A stretch of DNA of 64,000 nucleotides from an uncultured Prevotellaceae bacterium (GCA_902771155.1 CACXVS010000007.1:1-64000), one strand, 5' to 3'. Numbered from the stretch's first letter, positions 17,007 to 25,806 are shown. The notes: generated by a model from the letters alone, not told the origin. Numbers and translations are program-made.

Positions 17007-17921
17007 ATGAAGACGTGGTTTAGATACATCGTATTGATGGCTGTATTCGCTTGTCTGACTGGATTTGTCCAGGCACAGGAAGTGGAGCAGCCTGTTACCA
17101 CCATGTCGTCACAGGCTCTGTCACCAGAGGCGGAGGCCCTGCAACTTGAGATCGCAGCCCGTTTTTCTCAATTCTCCGACGAACTCCACCAGTTGTTGGC
17201 TGTAGGAAAAGTGAACTTTACAGTGGATAGCAAGATAGGTGTTTCCAGTTCTGTTATCTCTGCTATGGAACGTCGTATGCAGACTCTGAACCAGACCTAT
17301 AATCAGATAGATGTCAAGTGGAATACCTATTATCAGGCACAGCAGATGGATATAGCCAACAGTGAGGACCTGATGAATATGGTGGCTAAAATAGAAGAAC
17401 TGAAACAGATTGTGAAGGATACCTTGGACTCCAAGACGCAGGCAGTAGAGGCCGCATCGAATTTTGCTGCAGCTGACCAATTTATTATCAGTCAGGTCGG
17501 TGTCTACAAAAATCTGTATTCGAAAGCATATAAGTTGTCGTTAGTCAAGCAACTCGGACCTAAATTGGAAAAAGTGAAGGCTAAGGAACAAGTCTTGTTT
17601 TCTGAGTTACAGACTAACTATAATCAGGCAAAGGATGCCTGTGAGATTGTACCTTCATTGTCGAATCGTATGGAGGTGCTTGATGAACAATATGTGGTTA
17701 TGAAGAGCGTGTCGGAGAAAGTACAGGCTTTAGAGTACAAACCATTTATCCAACGTGTAAAGGACTATGTGCTCGGGTTGGCATGTGTGGCCGTTATCTT
17801 GCTGTTCCTAAACGGTATGATGACAAAATATAAGTCGTATAGAGAGAAGGTCGCAAGTATGAAAAAGTATAATGAAATGTTGAAGAATAATGGAAAGGGA
17901 CCTACCTATCCTACCATATAA
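17007..17921 (+). CDS. Periplasmic coiled-coil protein with C-terminal membrane anchor
   Basis: A 304-residue protein with a signal peptide (about 1-23, ending VQAQ), a long helical and probably coiled-coil periplasmic region (40-245), one transmembrane helix at about 254-272 (VLGLACVAVILLFLNG) and a short basic cytoplasmic tail. This gives a periplasm-out, tail-in topology, suited to a ring or pillar in the envelope complex. I do not recognise a named family, though size and architecture resemble accessory membrane subunits of Bacteroidetes T6SS. It lies between the unknown exported protein and the RING/FHA lipoprotein. Confidence 0.45.
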   Translation: MKTWFRYIVLMAVFACLTGFVQAQEVEQPVTTMSSQALSPEAEALQLEIAARFSQFSDELHQLLAVGKVNFTVDSKIGVSSSVISAMERRMQTLNQTYNQIDVKWNTYYQAQQMDIANSEDLMNMVAKIEELKQIVKDTLDSKTQAVEAASNFAAADQFIISQVGVYKNLYSKAYKLSLVKQLGPKLEKVKAKEQVLFSELQTNYNQAKDACEIVPSLSNRMEVLDEQYVVMKSVSEKVQALEYKPFIQRVKDYVLGLACVAVILLFLNGMMTKYKSYREKVASMKKYNEMLKNNGKGPTYPTI

Positions 17922-17946
17922 TTAGTATAAAAGAAAAATATAAGAA

Positions 17947-20358
17947 ATGAATATAAAGATGTTCCGATTTCTATGGATGGCTATCATGGCTTTTTGTCTG
18001 ATTGGCTGCGACGATATTTCTCCTGAAGAAGATATCAATATGGATGATATCTTCAGCACGGAGAGTTTAGAACAAGAGCAGCAGACAGAAGATGCTATGA
18101 AGGTGATCGGCGTTAACTTCACGCCAGGATATAAGCAGTTTACCTTGCAGACGGGTATCTTACGTGACTTGGGACCTTATGCCCTGACAGATACGAGTCA
18201 GGTTGTAATAAAGGCCACAGAAAGTGTAGGAGGACGATTGAATGATACGATGAGTAAACCAGTCCTCGTGGAGGTGAAAAACTCAGAGGCAGAGGAAGTG
18301 GCTAAGAAAAAGATCAAGGTACTGGTATTGGTCGATCTGGCTCAACCACAATACGTTGTTGATGAAGAGCGGAATGCGGTAGCTGAAATCCGGGCAGTCT
18401 TTGCACACGACAACCTGTTCGTAGCATTTATGTACGGCATGAATGTGTCGGAAACCATGGAGGCTACGGATTATGTACTCAATACTTATTTTACAGCTCA
18501 ACCAGATAATTTCAAATATTTGTATCGTTCTCTCTTACTAAAAAAGCGCGAGATGGCCGATCGCACTGGTGTATGGTCAGATGCAAAGAAAATGGAACTG
18601 ATAGTATTCTCCGACGAAAAGGTGTATGGCGAGAACGATAGGCCTGTCGATCCTCAGCATTTTGAATTGCAAGGTACGTTGGTAAACGATACGCTGACTA
18701 ATGATAGTCTTTCTATATCTACAGTATGCTTCAAATCAAAGGGCACAATTCTTGACGATGATGAGGCAAAGAGTGTCATGAAAGTTGTCTGTAAGAACTC
18801 TGGCGGTCTTTATATGGATCAATTTCACTGGACCCAGTTGAAAGATAATCTGATACAAGAGAATGGACAAATGATTCTTGCCAACGAGTTCATATTTGAA
18901 AATCCAGACGGCAAGGTGTATCGTGGCGATCCCCATACTATGAGGATAGAGATCTATGCCAAGGATACTGAAAAGCTAATATGCTCTACGACATCGAGTA
19001 TCTACTTGGGAACCGCTTACAATCCTGTGATTGTGAATGGCGGAAATATAGTATGGATGTTCCTGCAGGGCATTGTAACGGGACTGATGTTCATGCTGTT
19101 TGTCTATTTGGTGTTCCAGTTCCTGATACCTTATATCCAGTATAAACTCTTCGAGAAAAAATATGTGCTGAAGTATGTTCCAGGTAATATGAGCGTTGGA
19201 AATGTGCTCATCACAGAGTCGTGCTATTTCTGTAAGGCTCGTTTTAAGGAGGGCGATACTATCGTGGCAAAGTGTGAACATGTGATGCACAAAAGCTGCT
19301 GGGACGAGAACGACTATCACTGTCCTGAGTATGGTCGTCGTTGCCAGGATGGTTCACATTATTATAATAATAAGAACTTGTTCGATCCGAAGAATGCCTT
19401 ATTCTATATGAAGTGGATTCTTACTGCTATTGTCGCTTCTATCTGCACATGGTTCGTTTATATGCTTTATGTGACGAATTATGATGCCCAAACGCAGCAA
19501 TTCGTTGCCAAGATGATGGAGTCAAAGATTGGAGCTACTGGTGAGTTGGCCATGTTTAACAGTAACAGCGACTATACCGACTATATCCCGGTGTTTGGAT
19601 TACTTACAGGCTTCTTCTTTACTTTGGCCTTGTCTTCACTGTCTGTACGCAGAATGCAGTTTAAGAGACAGTTGCTGGATATCTTGCTCAGAGCCGTCAT
19701 CGTTGGTGTGGTAGCTTATTGTATGTTCTGGGTATTCAGGAGTATCTCATTTGCCTTCAGTTTCGTGGGTTTGTTGTCTGCTATTATGGATAGTGTGCCT
19801 TGGGCACTTGTCTCCATGCTGATTGTTTTTATCTCAACAGTGGGCACCCGTATCAAACTGAGGAAATATGTTCTGGCCGTGGCAATCGTGCTGGGCGTGC
19901 TTTCTATGTATCTATGGACGGTATTCTTCAGGGATATCACCCAGATGGACATCCGAGTGTTGCTTCTGTATAGCATCATGTTCTTAGCCATTGGCCTGGC
20001 AGTCTCAGTGGCTGAACTGGCTCCAAAGTCAGAACATTACTTCTTGAACATTAAGGGTGCCGTCAAGGAGATGGATGTGGCCCTCTTCAAGTGGTTCTTC
20101 AATAATCCCGATGATGTAGTCACCATCGGTAAGTCCATTGACTGCTCCTTGCAGATGTCATGGGATATCAAGGGACAAGTGGCTCCCATCAATGCCGAGT
20201 TGCGGATGGTGGGTGATGATATTCGTTTGACTGCAGTTGAGGATGGCGTGCGGGTTGGCGATGAACCGCTGCCTGCGGGACGTAGTGTATCGCTCTACCA
20301 TAATACACAGTTCTCTATCGGAGATACTACTTTCACATACGTTGAGAGGGATATTTGA
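17947..20358 (+). CDS. Membrane lipoprotein with vWA-like, RING-H2-type and FHA-like domains
   Basis: An 803-residue protein. N-terminal lipobox LIGC gives lipid-modified Cys21. Residues about 124-300 resemble a vWA fold (KVLVLVDLAQP) with a degenerate MIDAS. A transmembrane helix at about 368-395 leads to a cytoplasmic segment with eight zinc-ligand candidates in RING-H2 order: C426, C429, C443, H445, H448, C451, C459, C466 (last spacing six residues instead of the usual two). Six more hydrophobic helices follow (about 488-690), and the C-terminus at 724-800 looks like an FHA domain (VVTIGKSIDCSLQM, then FSIGDTTFTYVE), with the usual Arg and His replaced by Lys and Asn. The topology puts both RING and FHA in the cytoplasm, beside the Ubl, E1 and E2. 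It is a candidate E3 anchored in the secretion membrane complex. The zinc motif could instead be structural. Confidence 0.72.
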   Translation: MNIKMFRFLWMAIMAFCLIGCDDISPEEDINMDDIFSTESLEQEQQTEDAMKVIGVNFTPGYKQFTLQTGILRDLGPYALTDTSQVVIKATESVGGRLNDTMSKPVLVEVKNSEAEEVAKKKIKVLVLVDLAQPQYVVDEERNAVAEIRAVFAHDNLFVAFMYGMNVSETMEATDYVLNTYFTAQPDNFKYLYRSLLLKKREMADRTGVWSDAKKMELIVFSDEKVYGENDRPVDPQHFELQGTLVNDTLTNDSLSISTVCFKSKGTILDDDEAKSVMKVVCKNSGGLYMDQFHWTQLKDNLIQENGQMILANEFIFENPDGKVYRGDPHTMRIEIYAKDTEKLICSTTSSIYLGTAYNPVIVNGGNIVWMFLQGIVTGLMFMLFVYLVFQFLIPYIQYKLFEKKYVLKYVPGNMSVGNVLITESCYFCKARFKEGDTIVAKCEHVMHKSCWDENDYHCPEYGRRCQDGSHYYNNKNLFDPKNALFYMKWILTAIVASICTWFVYMLYVTNYDAQTQQFVAKMMESKIGATGELAMFNSNSDYTDYIPVFGLLTGFFFTLALSSLSVRRMQFKRQLLDILLRAVIVGVVAYCMFWVFRSISFAFSFVGLLSAIMDSVPWALVSMLIVFISTVGTRIKLRKYVLAVAIVLGVLSMYLWTVFFRDITQMDIRVLLLYSIMFLAIGLAVSVAELAPKSEHYFLNIKGAVKEMDVALFKWFFNNPDDVVTIGKSIDCSLQMSWDIKGQVAPINAELRMVGDDIRLTAVEDGVRVGDEPLPAGRSVSLYHNTQFSIGDTTFTYVERDI

Positions 20359-20365
20359 TGGGTAT

Positions 20366-20396
20366 AAAAAATGCGGTCGAAGAACTCGACCGCAAA
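20366..20396 (-). terminator. Rho-independent terminator after mscL
   Basis: An 8-bp or longer stem, GCGGTCGA / TCGACCGC, with a 5-base loop. On the minus strand it is followed by ATTTTTTAT, so it terminates leftward transcription from mscL. On the plus strand no T-run follows. The convergent RING-lipoprotein gene ends only 8 bp away. Confidence 0.75.
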
Positions 20397-20407
20397 CTCC
20401 CACATTG

Positions 20408-20447
20408 GGAATAATTTGTTCCCTAGTTTGGAATAATTTGTTCCCTA
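20408..20447. repeat. Two 18-bp direct repeats between convergent genes
   Basis: GGAATAATTTGTTCCCTA occurs exactly at 20408-20425 and again at 20430-20447, period 22 bp, and a third partial GGGAAAATTATT follows. Each unit contains the imperfect inverted pair GGAA/TTCC. The repeats lie between the mscL stop and its terminator, so they are in its 3' untranslated region. Function unknown. Confidence 0.7.
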
Positions 20448-20457
20448 ACTGGGAAAA

Positions 20458-20883
20458 TTATTTTTTCTTCAACATGTCGCGAATCTCTGCGAGCAACTCT
20501 TCCTGAGTCGGACCAGCAGGAGCTTCAGGCTCAGCGGGCTCTTCCTTCTTGCGGTTCATCTTGTTAATGCCCTTCAGCATCAGGAAAATACAGAAGGCAA
20601 CGATCAGGAAGTCAACAATGTTCTGAATGAACTGCCCGTATGCAAATACGGCATCGCCAGCCTCCTTGGCTTCAGCCAGTGTTTTAGCGGTTCCACCACT
20701 TAAGTTGACGAAGAGGTCAGTAAAACTGACGCCACCAGTAGCCTTACCGATAAGTGGCATCAGAATGTCGTCAACAAGCGAGCTGACAATCTTACCAAAC
20801 GCACCGCCGATAATTACACCAACAGCCATGTCCATCACGTTGCCCTTCATGGCAAACTCCTTAAATTCTTTAATAAATCCCAT
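20458..20883 (-). CDS. mscL: Large-conductance mechanosensitive channel MscL
   Basis: A 141-residue MscL. The first helix with [33 protein letters not shown] is the family hallmark, including the conserved Gly/Ala packing of the first transmembrane segment (about 15-45). The second transmembrane helix is at about 82-103 ([16 protein letters not shown]), followed by the cytoplasmic helix with [14 protein letters not shown]. The protein opens under membrane tension to protect the cell from hypo-osmotic shock. It is transcribed alone, convergent to the T6SS-like operon and divergent from gap. Confidence 0.97.
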   Translation of the reverse strand: MGFIKEFKEFAMKGNVMDMAVGVIIGGAFGKIVSSLVDDILMPLIGKATGGVSFTDLFVNLSGGTAKTLAEAKEAGDAVFAYGQFIQNIVDFLIVAFCIFLMLKGINKMNRKKEEPAEPEAPAGPTQEELLAEIRDMLKKK

Positions 20884-21016
20884 AATCTAAAATTTTAATG
20901 TTTAACTTATGACGTTTGAATTGTAATCTATGTTTTGCAAACTCAGAATTAGCATACCTTATTTATCTCCATTCAAGTCTTATTTATGATGTTTAATCTT
21001 TATTAAGATAGAAATC

Positions 21017-21050
21017 TTGTGCAAATATAGATATTTTTTTGTAACTTTGC
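21017..21050 (+). promoter_or_regulatory. Bacteroidetes-type promoter of gap
   Basis: TAACTTTG at 21042-21049 matches the -7 consensus TAnnTTTG. A TTG-containing -33-like element lies at 21017-21019, about 22 bp upstream. Transcription would start near 21056, giving a leader of about 75 bases. Confidence 0.65.
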
Positions 21051-21130
21051 ATCCGAAAAAGGAAAAAACTTCCGAAAACAGGTAAAAAAGTTAGTATATT
21101 AGGTATAAACCCATTTAATTATTTAGTAAA

Positions 21131-22109
21131 ATGACAAAAGTAGCAATTAACGGTTTTGGCCGTATCGGTCGCCTCGCTTTCCGTCAGATGTTCGAGGCTG
21201 AAGGTTATGAAGTAGTAGCAATCCGCTCAGGGTGGTTTCGCTGGCAAGTTCGGTGAGGGTAAGCACACTGTAGAGGCTACCGACAACTCTATCATCGTTG
21301 ACGGTAAGGAGATTACTATCTATGCTATGCCTAACGCTGCTGAGCTGCCTTGGGGCGAGCTTGGTGTTGACGTAGTTCTGGAGTGCACAGGTTTCTACAC
21401 ATCTAAGGAGAAGGCTTCTGCTCATATTCAGGCTGGTGCCAAGAAGGTTGTTATCTCTGCTCCTGCTGGTAACGATCTGCCCACCATCGTTTACAATGTA
21501 AACCACAAGACTCTGACGCCTGCTGACACTGTTATCTCAGCTGCTTCTTGCACAACCAACTGCTTGGCTCCTATGGCTGCAGCTCTGAACGGTTATGCTC
21601 CTATCGTTAGCGGTATCATGTCAACTATTCACGCTTACACTGGTGACCAGATGATTCTCGACGGTCCTCAGCGCAAGGGTGACCTCCGTCGTAGCCGCGC
21701 AGGTGCTCAGAACATCGTTCCTAACTCAACAGGTGCTGCCAAGGCTATCGGTCTGGTTATCCCCGAGCTGAATGGTAAGCTGATCGGTTCTGCACAGCGC
21801 GTTCCGACTCCTACAGGCTCTACTACCATTCTGGTTGCTGTAGTGAAGGGTAAGGACATCACTAAGGAGGGTATCAACGCTGCCATGAAGGCTGCTGGAA
21901 CTGAGAGCTTCGGTTACACTGAGGATCAGATCGTTTCTAGCGATATCATCGGTATGAAGTTCGGTTCTCTGTTCGATGCTACTCAGACAATGGTTAGCAA
22001 GATCGACGACGATACCTATCAGGTACAGGTTGTTTCTTGGTACGACAATGAGAACTCTTATACTTCTCAGATGGTTCGCACCATTAAGTACCTCGCCGAG
22101 CTGAAATAA
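21131..22109 (+). pseudogene. gap: Glyceraldehyde-3-phosphate dehydrogenase, frameshifted by internal deletion
   Basis: The reading starts at 21131 as a normal type I GAPDH ([18 protein letters not shown]...GYEVVAI), then passes without warning into another frame and resumes correctly at [13 protein letters not shown]. The expected NAD-binding segment NDLTSPxMLAHLLKYD and neighbouring bases are missing. Frame arithmetic requires a loss of 2 modulo 3 bases, and about 50 fits the family. Everything after it is intact, including the catalytic SAASCTTNC and the C-terminal [13 protein letters not shown]. The codon usage is that of a highly expressed gene. Either the gene is broken in this strain and another GAPDH serves, or the base sequence was mis-assembled here. 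A strong terminator and a promoter flank it. Confidence 0.85.
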
Positions 22110-22135
22110 TTATTAGCCCTACAAGGTAAAAATTG

Positions 22136-22169
22136 GCCGTTCGATTTTGTCGGACGGCTTTTTTTTTAT
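22136..22169 (+). terminator. Terminator of gap
   Basis: A 9-bp stem, GCCGTTCGA with TCGGACGGC (one G-U pair), loop TTTTG, followed by a run of nine T. This is a strong intrinsic terminator directly after gap. Confidence 0.88.
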
Positions 22170-22176
22170 ATATTTG
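22169..22176 (+). promoter_or_regulatory. -7 element for the 22214 gene
   Basis: TATATTTG at 22169-22176 fits TAnnTTTG and lies immediately behind the gap terminator, about 38 bases before the start codon. No clear TTTG is seen 20 bp upstream because the terminator stem occupies that position. Confidence 0.45.
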
Positions 22177-22213
22177 CAGCCGTATATAAAAAGATTCCTA
22201 ACCGAAACCGGAA

Positions 22214-23206
22214 ATGAAGAAATTGTTGATGATGGTTACAATGCTTGCAACGGCTATGACGCTTATGGCTCAGAATGCCGCTGAAGAGTATATTGGGCTT
22301 GAAACTATTGAAGAAGGGTGGAAGACAAAGACCATAGATCGTGTGAATAACAGTAGTTTTCATACGATGTTGGAACGATTCGACCAGACGTGGCCCACTT
22401 GGATGGTGGAATCTGTACTAGAAACGATGAAGAAAGGGCTTACCAAGGAGATCCTGGAAGAAGAGACTGACTTGAAGGTTATTGCTGATGTCAAGAATGG
22501 CTATGCTGAAGTGAGCGACGCAGGCACCGATGGTGAGTATATGTCGGCTTGTGTTTGGAAACGCGACAATGGTCATCGCCTCTTTGCCGTCCGTTTAGGC
22601 GATCCCACAGATCCCTTCATCGAGTTCGTCTGCTTTTACGACTACAATCCCCAGAAGAAAACCTTGACTCCAGAGCCCGATGTCTTGGGATTTAGGAAAT
22701 GGACTCCCCGTTATCCCTATTATTGCAGATTACCCAGATTTGGCAAGAATCTGGTTATTGAGGACTGGGGTAAAGATGGTCCGTTGCTTCACACCTTTAC
22801 ATGGAATGGCATGAAACCAGTATTGACCAAGACAGAGCCCTATGTTTTTGAGGATGAGTTGAAGGTGAGCGCAAAAAGCCTTGTTGGTGAATGGCGATGG
22901 GTGGGTAAGAATGTACCAGAATTGATACTTGTCTTGGAGGCTGGTAATACGGCACCAGATACGGATGGACTGAAGGTCGTTGATCTCTATCGTTATCGTA
23001 TTGAAGGTTATAGGAATCCCGACTACAAGTTTGATGGACAGACCATTCACATTCGTAAGGATGTGGATGAAAACGCATATATTGAACTCGATCTTAAACT
23101 GAAAGGCGAAGACCTCGTGGGGCATTGTGTGATGGTAGGTCTTTTAGAAAAAGATTTCGATGACGACATAACCCTTCGTCGCCATTACTTTGAATATGAC
23201 AAATAA
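22214..23206 (+). CDS. Secreted protein of unknown function
   Basis: A 330-residue protein with a signal peptide (about 1-19, LATAMTLMAQ). The mature part is acidic and beta-rich with no motif I recognise. A region near 60-110 has alternating helices and strands, and the C-terminal half (from about 215, LVGEWRWVGKNVPE) resembles a lipocalin-like 'GxWxW' barrel opening, which is only an impression. It heads a group of three secreted-protein genes. Confidence 0.5.
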   Translation: MKKLLMMVTMLATAMTLMAQNAAEEYIGLETIEEGWKTKTIDRVNNSSFHTMLERFDQTWPTWMVESVLETMKKGLTKEILEEETDLKVIADVKNGYAEVSDAGTDGEYMSACVWKRDNGHRLFAVRLGDPTDPFIEFVCFYDYNPQKKTLTPEPDVLGFRKWTPRYPYYCRLPRFGKNLVIEDWGKDGPLLHTFTWNGMKPVLTKTEPYVFEDELKVSAKSLVGEWRWVGKNVPELILVLEAGNTAPDTDGLKVVDLYRYRIEGYRNPDYKFDGQTIHIRKDVDENAYIELDLKLKGEDLVGHCVMVGLLEKDFDDDITLRRHYFEYDK

Positions 23207-23221
23207 TAATCTTTATAAAAT

Positions 23222-23773
23222 ATGAGAAAGGCATTATTGATGTTCCTGTTGCTCACTATCGCAGTAATAGCGCAAGCACAGAAGACGTCCGCTGCTAAGG
23301 CTCGGGTAGCACAGACCCGTCAGGCTTATGCAGAGGCTAGAAAGAATGTGGCAAATGCAGAACAGCTTCAGAAAGTTGGGAAGCCGTCCAACATGACCGT
23401 TGTCAACAGTAACTATACCCTTGGAGATGGAGTAGGAAAAGTAACGACCACCTATTATTATACCCAGGAGGAAGATACAATTATGGGCCGCTATTTCTAT
23501 GAGCCCTACTTCATTGTTAATAACTACAACACACCTGGCAACAAGTACTACCAGGAGTTCCTCTACGACAAGGACCTGGGCCTTATTTTCTATTACGAGA
23601 AAAATGAAGGAAACGAAACACGCCTCTACTTTGGTAAGGAAGACGAGGTCGACGATGAAGGATTGGTGTACGAAATCAACACCAGCAGTCGCATGATGGA
23701 GCCCCCCTTCGCTTGTCGTGTGGGTTATGAGTTGACTAACGCCTTCCATCTTCTGATGAATAGAGAATTTTAA
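23222..23773 (+). CDS. Small secreted protein, one copy of a domain shared with next gene
   Basis: A 183-residue protein with a signal peptide ending AQAQ (about residue 20). The mature part begins with a helix rich in KARVAQTRQAYAEARKNV and continues with strands (TTYYYTQEED, YYQEFLYDKDLGLIFYYEKNE, RLYF). The neighbouring 360-residue protein contains the same plan twice (helix IRKAYAEAKKDI, then RELLFDAISGHLIFSFLKSE). No known function. The pair looks like the product of local duplication. Confidence 0.55.
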   Translation: MRKALLMFLLLTIAVIAQAQKTSAAKARVAQTRQAYAEARKNVANAEQLQKVGKPSNMTVVNSNYTLGDGVGKVTTTYYYTQEEDTIMGRYFYEPYFIVNNYNTPGNKYYQEFLYDKDLGLIFYYEKNEGNETRLYFGKEDEVDDEGLVYEINTSSRMMEPPFACRVGYELTNAFHLLMNREF

Positions 23774-23787
23774 ATGATCAGGTTACA

Positions 23788-24870
23788 ATGAAGAAGTTCA
23801 TCCCCCTGTTTGCCTTGCTCTTGGTGAGTATGATGGCGTCTGCTCAGGATAAGGCTGAGCGTATCAAGGACATTCGCAAGGCCTATGCCGAAGCCAAGAA
23901 GGATATAGATGATAATGGTAAGAACGGCAATCCCCGAATGGATTTGCGGATCAGTGTTAGTGACGGAACGGAGGTAAGCAATGACTTTATCATCAACGAA
24001 GATACCGAGGTGACCTTCTTTTTTAAGCGGATGCGCCTCACGGTAGAGACCGATCTCTTTGATCCTCATTGCTATTTCGTGATTGAGAAGTGGGGTGCTA
24101 ATGGTCATAACCGTTATCGTGAATTGCTCTTCGATGCCATCAGTGGTCATCTGATATTCTCCTTCTTGAAATCAGAGAGCCATGCAGGCTTTGTCACTGA
24201 GTCGCGCTATTACTATGACGACCTAGGCAATATTATTGAGGAGAAACATAAGGCTGGAGGTGAGGATGCTGGTGGCGCCGGCTCTTTATATAGTTATGGT
24301 GGTGACCAGACTCTTGCTATGAGATATAAGGCCATGTTTGATGCCTTGATGGAGCAGAAGGGCGCAACTGCAGACAGATATGTGACCACACCCTCTGCCG
24401 ACAAGGCTGCGAGATTAAAGCAGATTCGGAGTACTTATGCTTTAGCCAAACAGAAAATCGATAAGGATTCCAAGTCGGCTATCCCCCGTCATATTCTGAT
24501 AGACATCCACGATCAGGAAGATCCTGATATGCCACCACAGACAGATGTCGTGAATATCTGGTTCGGACCTGTTCAAAACGGAGAGGAAACGACTCGACGT
24601 TGCTACTTCATGTCTTCGACCACCGACTTGGGCGACCATCATGTTTATAGCGAGTATCTCATTGATACCAAGACCTCAGAGTTGATGTTCTGTTTCAGTC
24701 AGCAAGCTCAGAACGATGCGCCTTCCCTCGAGTGGCGCTACTATTTTGAGAGGGATAAATGCATAGAAGTGAAAGGACTCGCAGATCGTAATGGTCCTGG
24801 TTTCGCTGATATGAAAGCAGCCAGGTTCTACCTCAATCTGTTCAATGGTTTGGTCAATCAGGAGTATTGA
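23788..24870 (+). CDS. Secreted protein with two tandem copies of the same domain
   Basis: A 360-residue protein with a signal peptide (about 1-19, MMASAQ). Residues 22-185 and 200-358 are tandem copies of one domain, each starting with a helix (KAERIKDIRKAYAEAKKDID and ARLKQIRSTYALAKQKID) and continuing with a beta-sheet containing an RELLFDA/SEYLIDT strand and a final helix. The preceding gene encodes a single copy. I do not recognise the domain. Confidence 0.55.
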   Translation: MKKFIPLFALLLVSMMASAQDKAERIKDIRKAYAEAKKDIDDNGKNGNPRMDLRISVSDGTEVSNDFIINEDTEVTFFFKRMRLTVETDLFDPHCYFVIEKWGANGHNRYRELLFDAISGHLIFSFLKSESHAGFVTESRYYYDDLGNIIEEKHKAGGEDAGGAGSLYSYGGDQTLAMRYKAMFDALMEQKGATADRYVTTPSADKAARLKQIRSTYALAKQKIDKDSKSAIPRHILIDIHDQEDPDMPPQTDVVNIWFGPVQNGEETTRRCYFMSSTTDLGDHHVYSEYLIDTKTSELMFCFSQQAQNDAPSLEWRYYFERDKCIEVKGLADRNGPGFADMKAARFYLNLFNGLVNQEY

Positions 24871-24879
24871 GAATAACAG

Positions 24880-25806
24880 ATGATGCGGCAGATGATTACG
24901 ATATTAGGGCCTACAGCCTCGGGTAAGACACCTGTGGCTGCACACCTTGCTGCTGAGATAGGTGGAGAGATTATCTCTGCCGACTCCCGTCAGGTGTATC
25001 GCCGTATGGATATTGGTACGGGTAAAGATATCGGAGATTATACCGTGGACGGACGTCAGATACCATATCATCTGATAGATATATGTGAACCGGGCACGAA
25101 GTATAATCTTTTTGAATACCAACAGGATTTCTTCGATGCTTACGAGAGAATAAAGAGCAGGGGAGCGGTGCCCATTCTCTGTGGGGGCACAGGACTTTAT
25201 ATCGAGGCTGTACTGAAAGGTTATAGGCTCTCGCCTGTTCCCCAGAACCCGCAACTGCGCGATGAACTCGAAGGGAAATCGTTGGAGGAACTGACGCGGA
25301 TGCTCTCAGAACTGAAACAGAAGACGGGCTCAAACATGCACAACACCACAGACGTTGATTCTTGTCAGAGAGCCATCCGAGCCATCGAAATAGAATCTTA
25401 CAATCTTTACCATTCCATGCCCAAAAGGGAGCTGCCACCTGTTGACTCCCTCATCATAGGTATTGATATCGACCGCGAACTGAGGCGTGAGAAGATTACC
25501 CGTCGATTGAAGGCTCGTCTGGAGGAGGGTATGGTCGAAGAGGTAAAGGCACTCCTTGATGAGGGTATCCCTGCCGGCGACCTTATTTATTATGGCCTGG
25601 AATATAAGTTCATCACAGAATATCTGACGCATCAACTCTCTTACGAAGAGATGTATGAGCGTCTCAAAATTGCTATCCATCAGTTTGCCAAGCGCCAGAT
25701 GACATGGTTCCGAGGCATGGAGCGCAGAGGGTTCACGATCCATTGGGTCGGTGCCACCCTTTCTATGGAAGAGAAAATACAAAAAATCATACAACTATGG
25801 CAGTAG
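24880..25806 (+). CDS. miaA: tRNA dimethylallyltransferase MiaA
   Basis: A 308-residue MiaA, which transfers the dimethylallyl group from DMAPP to A37 of tRNAs reading UNN codons. The P-loop is GPTASGKT (9-16), followed by ISADSRQVYRRMDIGTGK and YHLIDICEPG, then the GGTGLYIEAV motif and the QRAIRAIEI region; all are family signatures. The C-terminus carries the tRNA-binding KRQMTWFRG. Length is normal. It overlaps the lipid-kinase gene by 10 bp (25797-25806). Confidence 0.97.
   Translation: MMRQMITILGPTASGKTPVAAHLAAEIGGEIISADSRQVYRRMDIGTGKDIGDYTVDGRQIPYHLIDICEPGTKYNLFEYQQDFFDAYERIKSRGAVPILCGGTGLYIEAVLKGYRLSPVPQNPQLRDELEGKSLEELTRMLSELKQKTGSNMHNTTDVDSCQRAIRAIEIESYNLYHSMPKRELPPVDSLIIGIDIDRELRREKITRRLKARLEEGMVEEVKALLDEGIPAGDLIYYGLEYKFITEYLTHQLSYEEMYERLKIAIHQFAKRQMTWFRGMERRGFTIHWVGATLSMEEKIQKIIQLWQ

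Noticed and set aside
1..20358. Alternative reading of the operon as an extracellular contractile injection system (PVC/Afp type)
   Set aside because: TssK- and TssF-like genes, a VgrG, and membrane-complex proteins point to a membrane-anchored T6SS-like machine; no LysM hub, AAA ATPase or tail-fibre gene is visible, though sheath genes are outside the window.
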